Assembly: GCF_000381045.1 (NCBI RefSeq) | Contig: NZ_KB905730.1 | Location: 62,001-126,000 of the forward strand | DNA from: Thermus scotoductus DSM 8553 | GTDB lineage: Bacteria; Deinococcota; Deinococci; Deinococcales; Thermaceae | Reading direction: 5' to 3' | DNA length: 64,000 bases | In this document: positions 55,725-64,000 of the stretch, in pieces | How positions within the stretch are numbered: the stretch's first letter is position 1 | How the letters are laid out: each line of letters opens with the position of its first letter | Program-made: the position numbers and the translations under genes | The notes under the pieces: model-generated | Database searches by the model: none | The model's input: only the letters and a program-made list of their open reading frames with translations | Told to the model about the DNA's origin: nothing

Positions 55725-57765
55725 GCTCGGCTTCCTCGTAGGCCTTGATGATGCGGGCCACCAGGGGATGGCGCACCACGTCAGACTCCTTGAAGTACAC
55801 GAAGGCGATGCCCTCAATGCCCTTGAGGATGCGGATGGCCTCCACCAGCCCCGACTTTTGGTGCTTGGGCAGGTCGATCTGGGTGATGTCTCCGGTGATG
55901 ACCATCTTGGAGGAGAAGCCCATGCGGGTGAGGAACATCTTCATCTGCTCGGGGGTGGTGTTTTGGGCCTCGTCCAGGATGATGAAGGCGTCGTTCAGGG
56001 TGTTGTGGGTGAGGATGAAGTCCTCGGTCACGTAGAGGCCGTCGGGGCTAGCCACCGTGATGCACACTGCCTCCGCTTCCCCGGTGGGCTCAATGGCCTC
56101 CACGAAACGCATGGGACGTATTCCCCCGGCTTGGGCGTAGACCGCCGCCTTCCGTGCCAAGCGGAAGGGAGAAAGGCCTGGGGGCAGGCGGATGTCCAGG
56201 ACGTGGCTGTCGGCCCGGTGGGGCACAGTCCGGCCCCGGGCCAGGCCTGGGCGCAGGCGGTGTTGCGGCCGCACCCGGTGGTACACCACGCCGCCTAAGG
56301 AGCGGACCAGGAAGGCCACGTGCTGGGCTAGGCGGGGGGAGGAGGTGGAGAACTGGACCCGTGCCCTCCGCCCCGGCTGGACGTGAACGCTGCCGTCGGC
56401 GTCCAAAAGCCCTTGGAGCACGGCCAACCGCACGTCCCATGCGTTCCAAAGGTAGGCTTCCGGCACGAAGCGCTCCCCGGAGCGTGTTCCCCAGAGGCCT
56501 AAGGTCTGGAGGGCGGCGCTTACCGGATTGCGGTTTTTCCCTCCCTTGAAGCCCAGGGTCAAGGTGTGGTCCACGCCGCCCTTGGGGACCACCTTCACCC
56601 CCTGAAGCCGGGCGGCGAGGGCTTCCTTCAGCTCGGGGTCGCCGGTGGAGAAGCTCGGCGTGGTGCTACCCGTAAGGCACCCATCCCCCAGGAGGAGTCC
56701 CAAAGCGTAGGGGTCCAAGGGGACGGGGCGCCGCGGAAACTCCACGGGGGCCTGGAGCAGGGGGATTTCGTAGCGGTGCTGGTGGTGCAGGCGGAGGTTA
56801 TCCCGCATCTCCTCGGTGGTGACCAGGCGAGGAGGGCGCTTTCGCTTCCGGTCCCAGGGGGTGAGGACGGCCCAAAGATGGTCGGCCGTGGCTCTCGTCT
56901 CCACGCCGTCGCTAAAGCGCACCCGGTAGATGGGCTTGACCCCTTGGGGGTGGACGGCCACCACCATCACCGGTACGCCATAGGCGCCCACCACCCAGTC
57001 CCCCGGCTTAAGGCTCCCGATAGGGCGGAAGCCTTCGGGGGTGAGCACCGGCGTCTCCACGGGCTGGGCCCTGCCCCGCATAAAGGCCAAAGGCGCCACC
57101 TCAATGATCCCCGACTGCAGGTACTGCTCAAAGCGCTCGGCGTCGATCATGTCAAAGAGGGCGTCGTAAAGGGGTCTTAGGTAGGGATCCACCTTGGCCT
57201 GGATATCCCCGGGTAGGAAGCCCAGCTTTTCCCCGGCCTCCACCGCCGGCCGGGTGAGGATGATGCGCTTAACCCTTTTGGCCCGGAGGTGGCTCACCGC
57301 CATGGCCACCGCCAAATAGGTCTTGCCGGTTCCCGCAGGACCCACCCCGAAGGTAATGTCATGGTGGGCGATGGCCTCCACGTACCGCCTTTGCCCTGGG
57401 GTTTTGGGCCTGAGACGGCCCGGTAGCGCAAGCTCGGTTTCTGGGGTGGTGGCCTGGTACAGGCCCTCGCCTTGCAGGGCCAGGGCCACGGATTGTTCCA
57501 GGGTGGGCTGGTCCAGCTCCGCTCCTTGCCTGAGGAGGGCCAAAAGGTCCCGCACGGCCCGCTCGGCCACCCCCACCGCTTCCGGGTCGCCCTCCAGCTC
57601 CACCTGGTTGCCCCGCATGATGAGCTTGAGCCGGTCGCCGAAGGTCTCCCGGAAAAGGGAACGGAGCTTCTTCAGGTTTCGGTCTGCCTGCCCTAAAAAG
57701 GCCAGGGTTTCCTCGGGTTTTAGGGGGATCACCAACCTTTGGGCTTCTTCAGGATTTCGTGCCAT
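55702..57765 (-). CDS. phoH: PhoH-family ATPase interrupted by an intein
   Basis: A 687-codon gene: the PhoH-like ATPase is residues 1-232 and 589-687 (331 residues after splicing) and an intein is 233-588. The host protein has a KH-like N-terminal region ([20 protein letters not shown]), the P-loop [20 protein letters not shown] near 140-155, [20 protein letters not shown] and, after the intein, the Walker B segment [20 protein letters not shown] and [20 protein letters not shown]. The intein sits between Walker A and Walker B, so unspliced protein is probably inactive. PhoH/PhoL proteins act with YbeY in RNA metabolism; the gene overlaps both the upstream small gene and ybeY. Confidence 0.95.
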   Translation of the reverse strand: MARNPEEAQRLVIPLKPEETLAFLGQADRNLKKLRSLFRETFGDRLKLIMRGNQVELEGDPEAVGVAERAVRDLLALLRQGAELDQPTLEQSVALALQGEGLYQATTPETELALPGRLRPKTPGQRRYVEAIAHHDITFGVGPAGTGKTYLAVAMAVSHLRAKRVKRIILTRPAVEAGEKLGFLPGDIQAKVDPYLRPLYDALFDMIDAERFEQYLQSGIIEVAPLAFMRGRAQPVETPVLTPEGFRPIGSLKPGDWVVGAYGVPVMVVAVHPQGVKPIYRVRFSDGVETRATADHLWAVLTPWDRKRKRPPRLVTTEEMRDNLRLHHQHRYEIPLLQAPVEFPRRPVPLDPYALGLLLGDGCLTGSTTPSFSTGDPELKEALAARLQGVKVVPKGGVDHTLTLGFKGGKNRNPVSAALQTLGLWGTRSGERFVPEAYLWNAWDVRLAVLQGLLDADGSVHVQPGRRARVQFSTSSPRLAQHVAFLVRSLGGVVYHRVRPQHRLRPGLARGRTVPHRADSHVLDIRLPPGLSPFRLARKAAVYAQAGGIRPMRFVEAIEPTGEAEAVCITVASPDGLYVTEDFILTHNTLNDAFIILDEAQNTTPEQMKMFLTRMGFSSKMVITGDITQIDLPKHQKSGLVEAIRILKGIEGIAFVYFKESDVVRHPLVARIIKAYEEAERGGDRSQ
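56002..57069 (-). other. Class 3-type intein with LAGLIDADG endonuclease, in PhoH
   Basis: A 356-residue in-frame intein. N-terminal block A is [20 protein letters not shown], starting with Ala rather than Cys or Ser. Block [13 protein letters not shown] has Thr293, His296 and Trp298. The endonuclease motifs are [11 protein letters not shown] near 355 and [11 protein letters not shown] near 450. Block F is [12 protein letters not shown] with Cys568 where class 1 inteins have Asp, and block G is FILTHN with Thr586, His587 and Asn588; the +1 extein residue is Thr589. Ala1 with Trp/Cys/Thr at these positions is the class 3 signature, in which the block F Cys starts splicing. The extein joins cleanly as MRGR-TLNDAF. 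Confidence 0.92.
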
Positions 57766-58133
57766 ATCACCCCTTTTAGGATGCTTTCGCCGTCGGTGGT
57801 GAGCAGCCGTTTCCGCGGGCGCTTCCTTCGCTCTTCCTCCGGCGAGGATGCCTCGCGGAACCGCACTTCCAGGGGTTGCCGTTCGGGGCTAGAGGGCCGT
57901 TCTAAACTCTCCGCCTCCGGTTTCTTGGGTGCGGGAAGGGACGGGGGCGGCGGGACCTTGGGCTTGGGCCGGGCCTTGGGCTTGGGGCGGGGTAGGGGTT
58001 CCGGTAGGGGCAGGTCCTCGGGAAACCCCGGGGGAATGGGGGGAGGCTGGCCCCGGCGGCTTAGGCCCTGCAGGGCCGGGATGACGATGAAGAAGAGCAG
58101 GAAAAGGAGACCCAGAAGGTCGTCTAGGCTCAT
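57729..58133 (-). CDS. Membrane-anchored proline-rich hypothetical protein
   Basis: A 134-residue protein with one N-terminal helix ([19 protein letters not shown]) and a long Pro/Lys-rich segment ([20 protein letters not shown]) ending in a short conserved-looking tail ([20 protein letters not shown]). It probably projects into the cytoplasm or periplasm as a flexible arm. Its ATG overlaps the floA stop by four bases and its end overlaps phoH by 37 bases, so it is translated with them. The gene order nfeD-floA-this suggests a membrane microdomain partner, as with YqfB in Bacillus, but there is no clear homology. Confidence 0.7.
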   Translation of the reverse strand: MSLDDLLGLLFLLFFIVIPALQGLSRRGQPPPIPPGFPEDLPLPEPLPRPKPKARPKPKVPPPPSLPAPKKPEAESLERPSSPERQPLEVRFREASSPEEERRKRPRKRLLTTDGESILKGVIWHEILKKPKGW

Positions 58134-59107
58134 TCCTCACCCTCGGGCTTGGCGGCCCGGCTGATGGACTCCCGCATGTCGGTGTCGGCCTCGATGTTTT
58201 TCAGGCGGTAGTAGTCCATGACCCCAAGCCTTCCCGTGCGCAAGGCCTCCGCCAGGGCCAGGGGCACCTGGGCCTGGGCCTCCACCAGCTTGGCCCGCAT
58301 GGCCTCCACCAGGGCCCGGTTCTCCTGCTCGGCGGCCACCGCCATGGCCCGGCGCTCCTCCGCCTTGGCCTGGGCGATTTTCTTGTCGGCCTCCGCCTGG
58401 TCGATCTGAAGCTGGGCCCCGATGTTCTTGCCCACGTCCACGTCGGCGATGTCCACGGAGAGGATCTCAAAGGCGGTGCCGGCGTCCAGGCCCTTTTCCA
58501 GCACGGTTTTGCTGATGCGATCCGGGTTTTCCAGGACTTCCTTGTGGGAGTTGGCGCTGCCGATGGTGGTCACAATGCCTTCCCCCACCCGGGCGATGAT
58601 GGTTTCCTCCCCGGCCCCGCCCACCAGGCGGTCGATGTTGGCCCTAACCGTTACCCGGGCCGTAGCCAGAAGCTGGATCCCATCCTTGGCCACCGCGGCC
58701 ACCATGGGGGTCTGGATCACCTTGGGGTTCACGGAAACCCGCACCGCCTCCAGCACATCCCGCCCCGCCAGGTCGATGGCTGCGGCCCGGTCAAAGGTGA
58801 GCTTGATGCCTGCCTTGTCGGCGGCGATCAGGGCATCCACCACCCGGTCCACATTGCCCCCGGCCAGGTAGTGGGCCTCGAGGCGGTCCAGGCGGACATC
58901 CAGCCCCGCCTTGGTGGCCTTGATGAGGGGGTAGATGATCTTGGCCGGGGGAACCCGCCTCAGGCGCATGGCCACCAAGGTGATCAAGGGCACCCTGACC
59001 CCTGCGGCCCAGGCGGAGATCCAGAGGCCTACCGGGATGAAGCTGAAGAAAAGAAAAACGAGGATGAGAACAAAAAAGGCCAGAAAGAGCACGCCGAGTC
59101 CTTCCAT
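58130..59107 (-). CDS. floA: Flotillin-like protein FloA
   Basis: A 325-residue FloA (YqfA family). N-terminal membrane hairpin or helix [20 protein letters not shown], then [20 protein letters not shown], the PHB-like domain ([40 protein letters not shown]) and a coiled-coil end ([20 protein letters not shown]). It organises membrane microdomains and fluidity. The ATG follows the nfeD stop with GGAGGAATGAT between. Operon partner of nfeD as in Bacillus. Confidence 0.94.
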   Translation of the reverse strand: MEGLGVLFLAFFVLILVFLFFSFIPVGLWISAWAAGVRVPLITLVAMRLRRVPPAKIIYPLIKATKAGLDVRLDRLEAHYLAGGNVDRVVDALIAADKAGIKLTFDRAAAIDLAGRDVLEAVRVSVNPKVIQTPMVAAVAKDGIQLLATARVTVRANIDRLVGGAGEETIIARVGEGIVTTIGSANSHKEVLENPDRISKTVLEKGLDAGTAFEILSVDIADVDVGKNIGAQLQIDQAEADKKIAQAKAEERRAMAVAAEQENRALVEAMRAKLVEAQAQVPLALAEALRTGRLGVMDYYRLKNIEADTDMRESISRAAKPEGEE

Positions 59108-59108
59108 A

Positions 59109-60368
59109 TCATTCCTCCAAGGCTTCCACCACCACCGTGGGTCCCCTGACCTCCACCACCCTAAGGGTGGTGCCCTTGGGCAGGAAACCCCGGTTGGCCA
59201 CCACATCGATGCGCTTGTTGCCGAAGCGGGCCACCCCGCCAGGCCTCAGGTCGGTGAGGGCCACGCCGATGGCGCCCACCTCCACCTCGTCCCCGGTGGC
59301 GTGTTCGGAAATGGCACTTTCCAGCACCAAAGCCCTTGCCGGACGGGTCCTGGGTAGGAAGCGAAAGACCACGAGAAGGCCAAGGCCCAAAGCGATCACC
59401 GCAATAGCGATGACCATGAGGGCGTTCTCCCCGAAGGTGAAGTACACAGAGGCCAATATGGATCCCACGCCCAAGGCCCCAGCGATGCCAAACCCGGGGA
59501 AGAGGAAGGCCTCGGCCAGGAGGAGGGCCACCCCCAGGAAGAAGAGAACCAGCTCGAAGGCCCCGGAAAGCCCGGCGAGCCACCCCCCGGCAAAGTAAAG
59601 GGCTAAAAACGCCAGGCCCAAGGTTCCCATGACCCCAAAGCCCGGGGTGAAGAGCTCGAGGAGGAGAAGAAGAAGCCCAAGGGCCAGGAGAAGCCCCGCC
59701 ACGGTGGAGCTGGTGAGGAACCGGGCCACCTGCACCCTAGGGCCAGGCTCAAGCCTTTCCGTTTCCAGGCTGTACCCTGCCTGGCGCAGGGCCTCGGAGA
59801 GGCTTCCTGCCTTGAAGTCCGCCACCTTGAGCTCCACCGCCTTGTCGGCGGAGAGGGTGAGGGGCTCTCCTTTGGCGGAGAGGCCAGGGATCTCCACCTG
59901 GGGGTCCACCATGGCCTCCGCCAGCTCCACCGGCCTTCCCCGGGCCTCGGCCACCGCGCGGAACTTGCCCTTAAGGGCGGAGATGATCTTCTGGTCCGCC
60001 GCCTGGGGCTGCTGCAGGGGAAGAGCCACCACCGGCAGGGCTGCCCCGATCTCCGAGCCCGGCAGCATGGCCATCTGGCGGCAGGAAAGGGCGATCAGGG
60101 CCCCGGCGGAAAAGGCGTTCTGCACCACCGCCAGGGTGGGAAGGGGGGTTTGCAGGATCCGGTCGGAGATGCGGATGGCGGCGTCCACCCGGCCCCCCGG
60201 GGTATCTATGAGGAAGGCTACCCCGCTCGCCCCCTCCCGCTCAGCCCGGGTGAGGGCCTGGTCCACGAAGACGGCCAGGGCGGGGTCGATCTCCCCCTGG
60301 ATGGGAATGAGGTAGGTTTTCCCCAGGGCCAGGGAAAGAAGGAAGCATAGGGCAAGGAGCCTTTTCAC
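59109..60368 (-). CDS. nfeD: NfeD-family membrane serine protease (ClpP class)
   Basis: A 419-residue long-form NfeD. Signal peptide ([13 protein letters not shown]), a ClpP-like protease domain ([40 protein letters not shown], nucleophile Ser in [15 protein letters not shown] and a likely Lys partner in [14 protein letters not shown]), four to five membrane helices ([40 protein letters not shown]) and a C-terminal OB-fold ([20 protein letters not shown]). Relatives cut stomatin/flotillin partners, here FloA next door. GTG at 60368 follows AAGGACG; TAGAAT lies seven bases upstream of it. Confidence 0.92.
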   Translation of the reverse strand: MKRLLALCFLLSLALGKTYLIPIQGEIDPALAVFVDQALTRAEREGASGVAFLIDTPGGRVDAAIRISDRILQTPLPTLAVVQNAFSAGALIALSCRQMAMLPGSEIGAALPVVALPLQQPQAADQKIISALKGKFRAVAEARGRPVELAEAMVDPQVEIPGLSAKGEPLTLSADKAVELKVADFKAGSLSEALRQAGYSLETERLEPGPRVQVARFLTSSTVAGLLLALGLLLLLLELFTPGFGVMGTLGLAFLALYFAGGWLAGLSGAFELVLFFLGVALLLAEAFLFPGFGIAGALGVGSILASVYFTFGENALMVIAIAVIALGLGLLVVFRFLPRTRPARALVLESAISEHATGDEVEVGAIGVALTDLRPGGVARFGNKRIDVVANRGFLPKGTTLRVVEVRGPTVVVEALEE

Positions 60369-60387
60369 CGTCCTTATTCTATACGGT

Positions 60388-60416
60388 TTGGGTGAGGGAG
60401 TGGGGTGGGGTATCCT
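60388..60416 (+). promoter_or_regulatory. Leaderless promoter of aroE
   Basis: TTGGGT (60388-60393), a 17-base spacer and TATCCT (60411-60416), with the ATG seven bases further on at 60424. The transcript should start at or next to the ATG; there is no Shine-Dalgarno. Confidence 0.65.
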
Positions 60417-60423
60417 GAAGCTC

Positions 60424-61218
60424 ATGTTGCGCCTGGCGGTGTTGGGCAGTCCCATCGCCCACTCCCTGTCCCCGGCCATGCACCGGTACGCCTTGAGCTC
60501 CCTGGGCCTCGAGGGAAGCTACGAGGCCTTGGAAACCCCCCTCGAGGTCCTGAAGGACCGCCTGGAGGAGGTGCGCCGGGAATACCGGGGCGTGAACCTC
60601 ACCATCCCCCTTAAGGAGGCGGCCTTGCCCCTTTTGGATTGGGTTTCCCCGGAAGCCCAGGCCATTGGTGCGGTGAACACGGTGCTTTCCGTGGAGGGCA
60701 GGCTTCTCGGCTTCAACACCGATGCCCCTGGGTTTTTGCAGGCCCTGAAGGCCGGGGGGATCCCCCTCATGGGCCCTGCCTTGATCCTGGGGGCCGGGGG
60801 GGCGGGGCGGGCGGTGGCCTGGGCCTTGAGGGAGGCGGGCCTTACGGTCTGGATCTGGAACCGCACCTGGGAAAGGGCCTTGGCCCTGGCGGAGGAGTTT
60901 GGGCTGAAGGCGGTTCCCTTGGAACGAGCCCAGGAGGCCAGACTCCTGGTGAACGCCACCAGCGTGGGGCTTAAGGACCCAGGGGCTACTCCCTTGCCGG
61001 CTGAGTTTTTCCCCAAGGAGGGGGCTGTGGTGGATCTGGTCTACCGTCCCCTCTGGACCCGGTTGTTAAGGGAGGCCAGGGAAAGGGGCCTTCAGGTGCA
61101 GACTGGGCTTCCCATGCTGGCCTGGCAGGGAGCCTTGGCCTTCCGCATCTGGACCGGCCTTCTCCCGGACCCCAGGGGCATGGAGGAGGCGGCCCGCCAG
61201 GCCTTGGAGGGGGAGTGA
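60424..61218 (+). CDS. aroE: Shikimate dehydrogenase
   Basis: A 264-residue NADPH enzyme that reduces 3-dehydroshikimate in aromatic amino acid synthesis. The substrate domain has MLRLAVLGSPIAHSLSPAMH and GVNLTIPLKEAALPLLDWVS with the catalytic Lys; the cofactor domain has LILGAGGAGRAVAWALREAG and the NADPH-preferring Arg in WNRTWERA; NATSVGLKD follows. The ATG follows a leaderless promoter. TGA is followed directly by the YigZ start. Confidence 0.95.
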   Translation: MLRLAVLGSPIAHSLSPAMHRYALSSLGLEGSYEALETPLEVLKDRLEEVRREYRGVNLTIPLKEAALPLLDWVSPEAQAIGAVNTVLSVEGRLLGFNTDAPGFLQALKAGGIPLMGPALILGAGGAGRAVAWALREAGLTVWIWNRTWERALALAEEFGLKAVPLERAQEARLLVNATSVGLKDPGATPLPAEFFPKEGAVVDLVYRPLWTRLLREARERGLQVQTGLPMLAWQGALAFRIWTGLLPDPRGMEEAARQALEGE

Positions 61219-61797
61219 ATGGCCTACACTCTGGCGGCCCCGGTGGTTCACGAGGAGACCATTCAGAAAAGCCGCTTCATCGCCAAGGCGGCCCCGGTGG
61301 CCTCGGAGGAGGAAGCCTTGGCCTTTCTGGAAGCCCAGCGGGAACCCCAGGCCACCCACAACTGCTACGCCTACAAGCTGGGCAACCTCTACCGCTTCTT
61401 TGACGACGGCGAGCCCACGGGCACGGCGGGTAAGCCCATCCTCCACGCCATTGAGGCCCAAGGGCTGGATAGGGTGGTGGTTTTGGTGGTGCGCTATTTC
61501 GGTGGGATCAAGCTGGGGGCCGGGGGGCTTGTCCGGGCCTACGGGGGGGTGGCTGCGGAGGCCCTGAGGCGGGCTTCCAAGGTGCCCTTGAGGGAGTGGG
61601 AGGAGGTGCGGTTTGTGGTCCCTTTTCCCCAGATGGGCCGGGTGCACAGGCTTTTAGCCTCCCGCTCCTGGACGGCTTTGGAGGAGTACCTGGCGGAGGG
61701 GGTGCGGTTTCACCTCAAGCTTCCCGCAGAGGAAAGGGAGGCTTTTTGGCAGGAGCTCAGGGACCTCACCCGGGGACAGGTGCGCTGGGAAGGCTAG
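61219..61797 (+). CDS. YigZ/IMPACT family protein
   Basis: A 192-residue protein with the UPF0029 N-terminal domain: VVHEETIQKSRFIAKAAPVA, ATHNCYAYKLG, FFDDGEPTGTAGKPILHAIE and VVRYFGGIKLGAGGLVRAYG, followed by the smaller DUF1949 domain. The family is related to the yeast/human IMPACT translational regulator; its bacterial role is unclear. The ATG is the base after the aroE stop, so the two genes are cotranscribed. Confidence 0.9.
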   Translation: MAYTLAAPVVHEETIQKSRFIAKAAPVASEEEALAFLEAQREPQATHNCYAYKLGNLYRFFDDGEPTGTAGKPILHAIEAQGLDRVVVLVVRYFGGIKLGAGGLVRAYGGVAAEALRRASKVPLREWEEVRFVVPFPQMGRVHRLLASRSWTALEEYLAEGVRFHLKLPAEEREAFWQELRDLTRGQVRWEG

Positions 61798-61812
61798 GGT
61801 AGCATAAGGGCG

Positions 61813-64000
61813 ATGCTGCCCCTCTTTGAGCCCAAGGGCCGGGTGCTTCTGGTGGACGGCCACCACCTGGCCTACCGTACCTTTTTTGCCCTGAAGGGCC
61901 TCACCACCAGCCGCGGGGAGCCGGTCCAGGCGGTGTACGGGTTTGCCAAGAGCCTTTTGAAGGCGCTAAGGGAAGACGGGGATGTGGTGATCGTGGTGTT
62001 TGACGCCAAGGCCCCCTCCTTCCGCCACCAGACCTACGAGGCCTACAAGGCGGGGCGGGCTCCCACCCCCGAGGACTTTCCCCGGCAGCTTGCCCTTATC
62101 AAGGAGATGGTGGACCTTTTGGGCCTGGAGCGCCTCGAGGTGCCGGGCTTTGAGGCGGATGACGTCCTGGCTACCCTGGCCAAGAAGGCGGAAAAGGAAG
62201 GCTACGAGGTGCGCATCCTCACCGCGGACCGGGACCTTTACCAGCTTCTTTCGGAGCGAATCTCCATCCTTCACCCGGAGGGTTACCTGATCACCCCGGA
62301 GTGGCTTTGGGAGAAGTATGGGCTTAAGCCTTCCCAGTGGGTGGACTACCGGGCCTTGGCCGGGGACCCTTCCGACAACATCCCCGGCGTGAAGGGCATC
62401 GGGGAGAAGACGGCGGCCAAGCTGATCCGGGAGTGGGGAAGCCTGGAAAACCTTCTTAAGCACCTGGAACAGGTGAAACCTGCCTCCGTGCGGGAGAAGA
62501 TCCTTAGCCACATGGAGGACCTCAAGCTATCCCTGGAGCTATCCCGGGTGCACACGGACTTGCTCCTTCAGGTGGACTTCGCCCGGCGCCGGGAGCCGGA
62601 CCGGGAGGGGCTTAAGGCCTTTTTGGAGAGGCTGGAGTTCGGAAGCCTCCTCCACGAGTTCGGCCTGTTGGAAAGCCCGGTGGCGGCGGAGGAAGCTCCC
62701 TGGCCGCCCCCCGAGGGAGCCTTCGTGGGGTACGTTCTTTCCCGCCCCGAGCCCATGTGGGCGGAGCTTAACGCCTTGGCCGCCGCCTGGGAGGGAAGGG
62801 TTTACCGGGCGGAGGATCCCTTGGAGGCCTTGCGGGGGCTTGGGGAGGTGAGGGGGCTTTTGGCCAAGGACCTGGCGGTGCTGGCCCTGAGGGAAGGGAT
62901 TGCCCTGGCACCGGGCGACGACCCCATGCTCCTCGCCTACCTCCTGGATCCTTCCAACACCGCCCCCGAAGGGGTAGCCCGGCGCTACGGGGGGGAGTGG
63001 ACCGAGGAGGCGGGGGAAAGGGCGTTGCTTTCCGAAAGGCTTTACGCCGCCCTCCTGGAGCGGCTTAAGGGGGAGGAGAGGCTTCTTTGGCTTTACGAGG
63101 AGGTGGAAAAGCCCCTTTCGCGGGTCCTGGCCCACATGGAGGCCACGGGGGTACGGTTGGATGTGGCCTACTTAAAGGCCCTTTCCCTGGAGGTGGAGGC
63201 GGAGCTAAGGCGCCTCGAGGAGGAGGTCCACCGCCTGGCCGGGCATCCTTTCAACCTGAACTCCCGGGACCAGCTGGAAAGGGTCCTCTTTGACGAGCTT
63301 GGGCTTCCCGCCATCGGCAAGACGGAGAAGACGGGCAAGCGCTCCACCAGCGCCGCCGTTTTGGAGGCCTTGCGGGAGGCTCATCCCATCGTGGACCGCA
63401 TCCTTCAGTACCGGGAGCTTTCCAAGCTCAAGGGAACCTACATCGATCCCTTGCCTGCCCTGGTCCACCCCAAGACGAACCGCCTCCACACCCGTTTCAA
63501 CCAGACGGCCACCGCCACGGGGAGGCTTAGCAGCTCGGATCCCAACCTGCAAAATATCCCCGTGCGCACCCCTTTGGGCCAGCGGATCCGCCGGGCCTTC
63601 GTGGCCGAGGAGGGGTGGAGGCTGGTGGTTTTGGACTACAGCCAGATTGAGCTCAGGGTCCTGGCGCACCTTTCCGGGGACGAGAACCTAATCCGGGTCT
63701 TCCAGGAGGGCCAGGACATCCACACCCAGACGGCCAGCTGGATGTTCGGCGTGCCCCCAGAGGCCGTGGATTCCCTGATGCGCCGGGCGGCCAAGACCAT
63801 CAACTTCGGCGTCCTCTACGGCATGTCCGCCCACCGGCTTTCGGGAGAGCTGGCCATCCCCTACGAGGAGGCGGTGGCCTTCATCGAGCGGTATTTCCAG
63901 AGCTACCCCAAGGTGCGGGCCTGGATTGAGAAAACCCTGGCGGAAGGACGGGAACGGGGCTATGTGGAAACCCTCTTTGGCCGCCGGCGCTACGTGCCCG
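61813..64000 (+). CDS. polA: DNA polymerase I, 3' end outside the window
   Basis: The first 729 codons of a Thermus DNA polymerase I. The N-terminal 5'-3' exonuclease is intact (MLPLFEPKGRVLLVDGHHLA, VVFDAKAPSFRHQTYEAYKA, GFEADDVLATLAKKAEKEGY, LAGDPSDNIPGVKGIGEKTA). The middle domain (residues about 290-420) lacks the acidic residues of a 3'-5' proofreading exonuclease, as in Taq. The polymerase domain shows RLHTRFNQTATATGRLSSSD, motif A LVVLDYSQIELRVLAHLSGD and motif B RRAAKTINFGVLYGMSAHRL; motif C is outside. TAGCAT seven bases before the ATG suggests leaderless or very short-leader expression; AAGGG may act as SD. Function: gap filling and Okazaki fragment processing. Confidence 0.97.
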   Translation, partial: MLPLFEPKGRVLLVDGHHLAYRTFFALKGLTTSRGEPVQAVYGFAKSLLKALREDGDVVIVVFDAKAPSFRHQTYEAYKAGRAPTPEDFPRQLALIKEMVDLLGLERLEVPGFEADDVLATLAKKAEKEGYEVRILTADRDLYQLLSERISILHPEGYLITPEWLWEKYGLKPSQWVDYRALAGDPSDNIPGVKGIGEKTAAKLIREWGSLENLLKHLEQVKPASVREKILSHMEDLKLSLELSRVHTDLLLQVDFARRREPDREGLKAFLERLEFGSLLHEFGLLESPVAAEEAPWPPPEGAFVGYVLSRPEPMWAELNALAAAWEGRVYRAEDPLEALRGLGEVRGLLAKDLAVLALREGIALAPGDDPMLLAYLLDPSNTAPEGVARRYGGEWTEEAGERALLSERLYAALLERLKGEERLLWLYEEVEKPLSRVLAHMEATGVRLDVAYLKALSLEVEAELRRLEEEVHRLAGHPFNLNSRDQLERVLFDELGLPAIGKTEKTGKRSTSAAVLEALREAHPIVDRILQYRELSKLKGTYIDPLPALVHPKTNRLHTRFNQTATATGRLSSSDPNLQNIPVRTPLGQRIRRAFVAEEGWRLVVLDYSQIELRVLAHLSGDENLIRVFQEGQDIHTQTASWMFGVPPEAVDSLMRRAAKTINFGVLYGMSAHRLSGELAIPYEEAVAFIERYFQSYPKVRAWIEKTLAEGRERGYVETLFGRRRYVP

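Noticed and set aside
55305-55817. Longer ybeY starting at 55817
   Set aside because: The extra 31 residues are a Ser/Thr/Trp-rich shadow of phoH; GTG at 55724 fits YbeY length.

Overview
The window is a stretch of chromosome from a species of Thermus. The evidence is a very GC-rich sequence with G or C in most third codon positions, a 3' partial DNA polymerase I that reads like Taq polymerase, a V-type ATPase operon in the Thermus order G-I-L-E-C-F-A-B-D, the Thermus RNA polymerase factor Gfh1, a CzrB-like zinc exporter of 291 residues and a fused SecDF of 735 residues. Several genes have a -10 box 6 to 8 bases before the start codon, the layout of leaderless Thermus transcripts. I cannot name the species from sequence alone. 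I see no CRISPR array, no rRNA, no complete tRNA and no intact insertion sequence.

Layout. 1-4050, mostly minus strand: a partial acyl-CoA synthetase, a Ser/Thr kinase, a UPF0173 metallo-hydrolase, small hypotheticals and a PUA-type rRNA methyltransferase. 4078-12525: the V-ATPase operon with its own promoter, an internal terminator-like hairpin after the c-ring gene and a strong shared terminator facing aconitase (12587-15292). 15455-23365: an alpha/beta hydrolase, then an RND efflux operon (MarR regulator, two TolC-like proteins, fusion lipoprotein, RND pump). 23448-32039: CorC/CNNM-type membrane protein, cytidine deaminase, WHy/LEA-type lipoprotein, DHDPS-family aldolase, a large unknown membrane protein, serine dehydratase beta subunit, an orphan histidine kinase and LepA.

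32100-34060 is a gene graveyard: truncated pieces of a thiolase, a type-2 3-hydroxyacyl-CoA dehydrogenase, a CaiB-like CoA-transferase and a 3-hydroxybutyrate-dehydrogenase-like SDR, butted together without an insertion sequence. It runs into a large ATPase-TPR regulator with a C-terminal SARP-like DNA-binding region. 36604-42802 holds secDF and the nusA operon (rimP-nusA-ylxR-infB plus a small membrane protein). 42961-46489 holds ssrA (tmRNA), an FMN riboswitch and ribD-ribE-ribBA. 46540-49076 holds a VWA membrane protein and a small coiled-coil protein whose start codon lies in a long inverted repeat.

49030-60368, all minus strand: a split methylmalonyl-CoA mutase with a hotdog thioesterase; czrB-lysS-gfh1; then nfeD-floA-(hypothetical)-phoH-ybeY-dgkA. 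PhoH is interrupted by a 356-residue LAGLIDADG intein that starts with Ala and carries the Trp/Cys/Thr set of class 3 inteins, the most striking item in the window. 60424-64000 holds aroE, a YigZ-family gene and the first 729 codons of polA.
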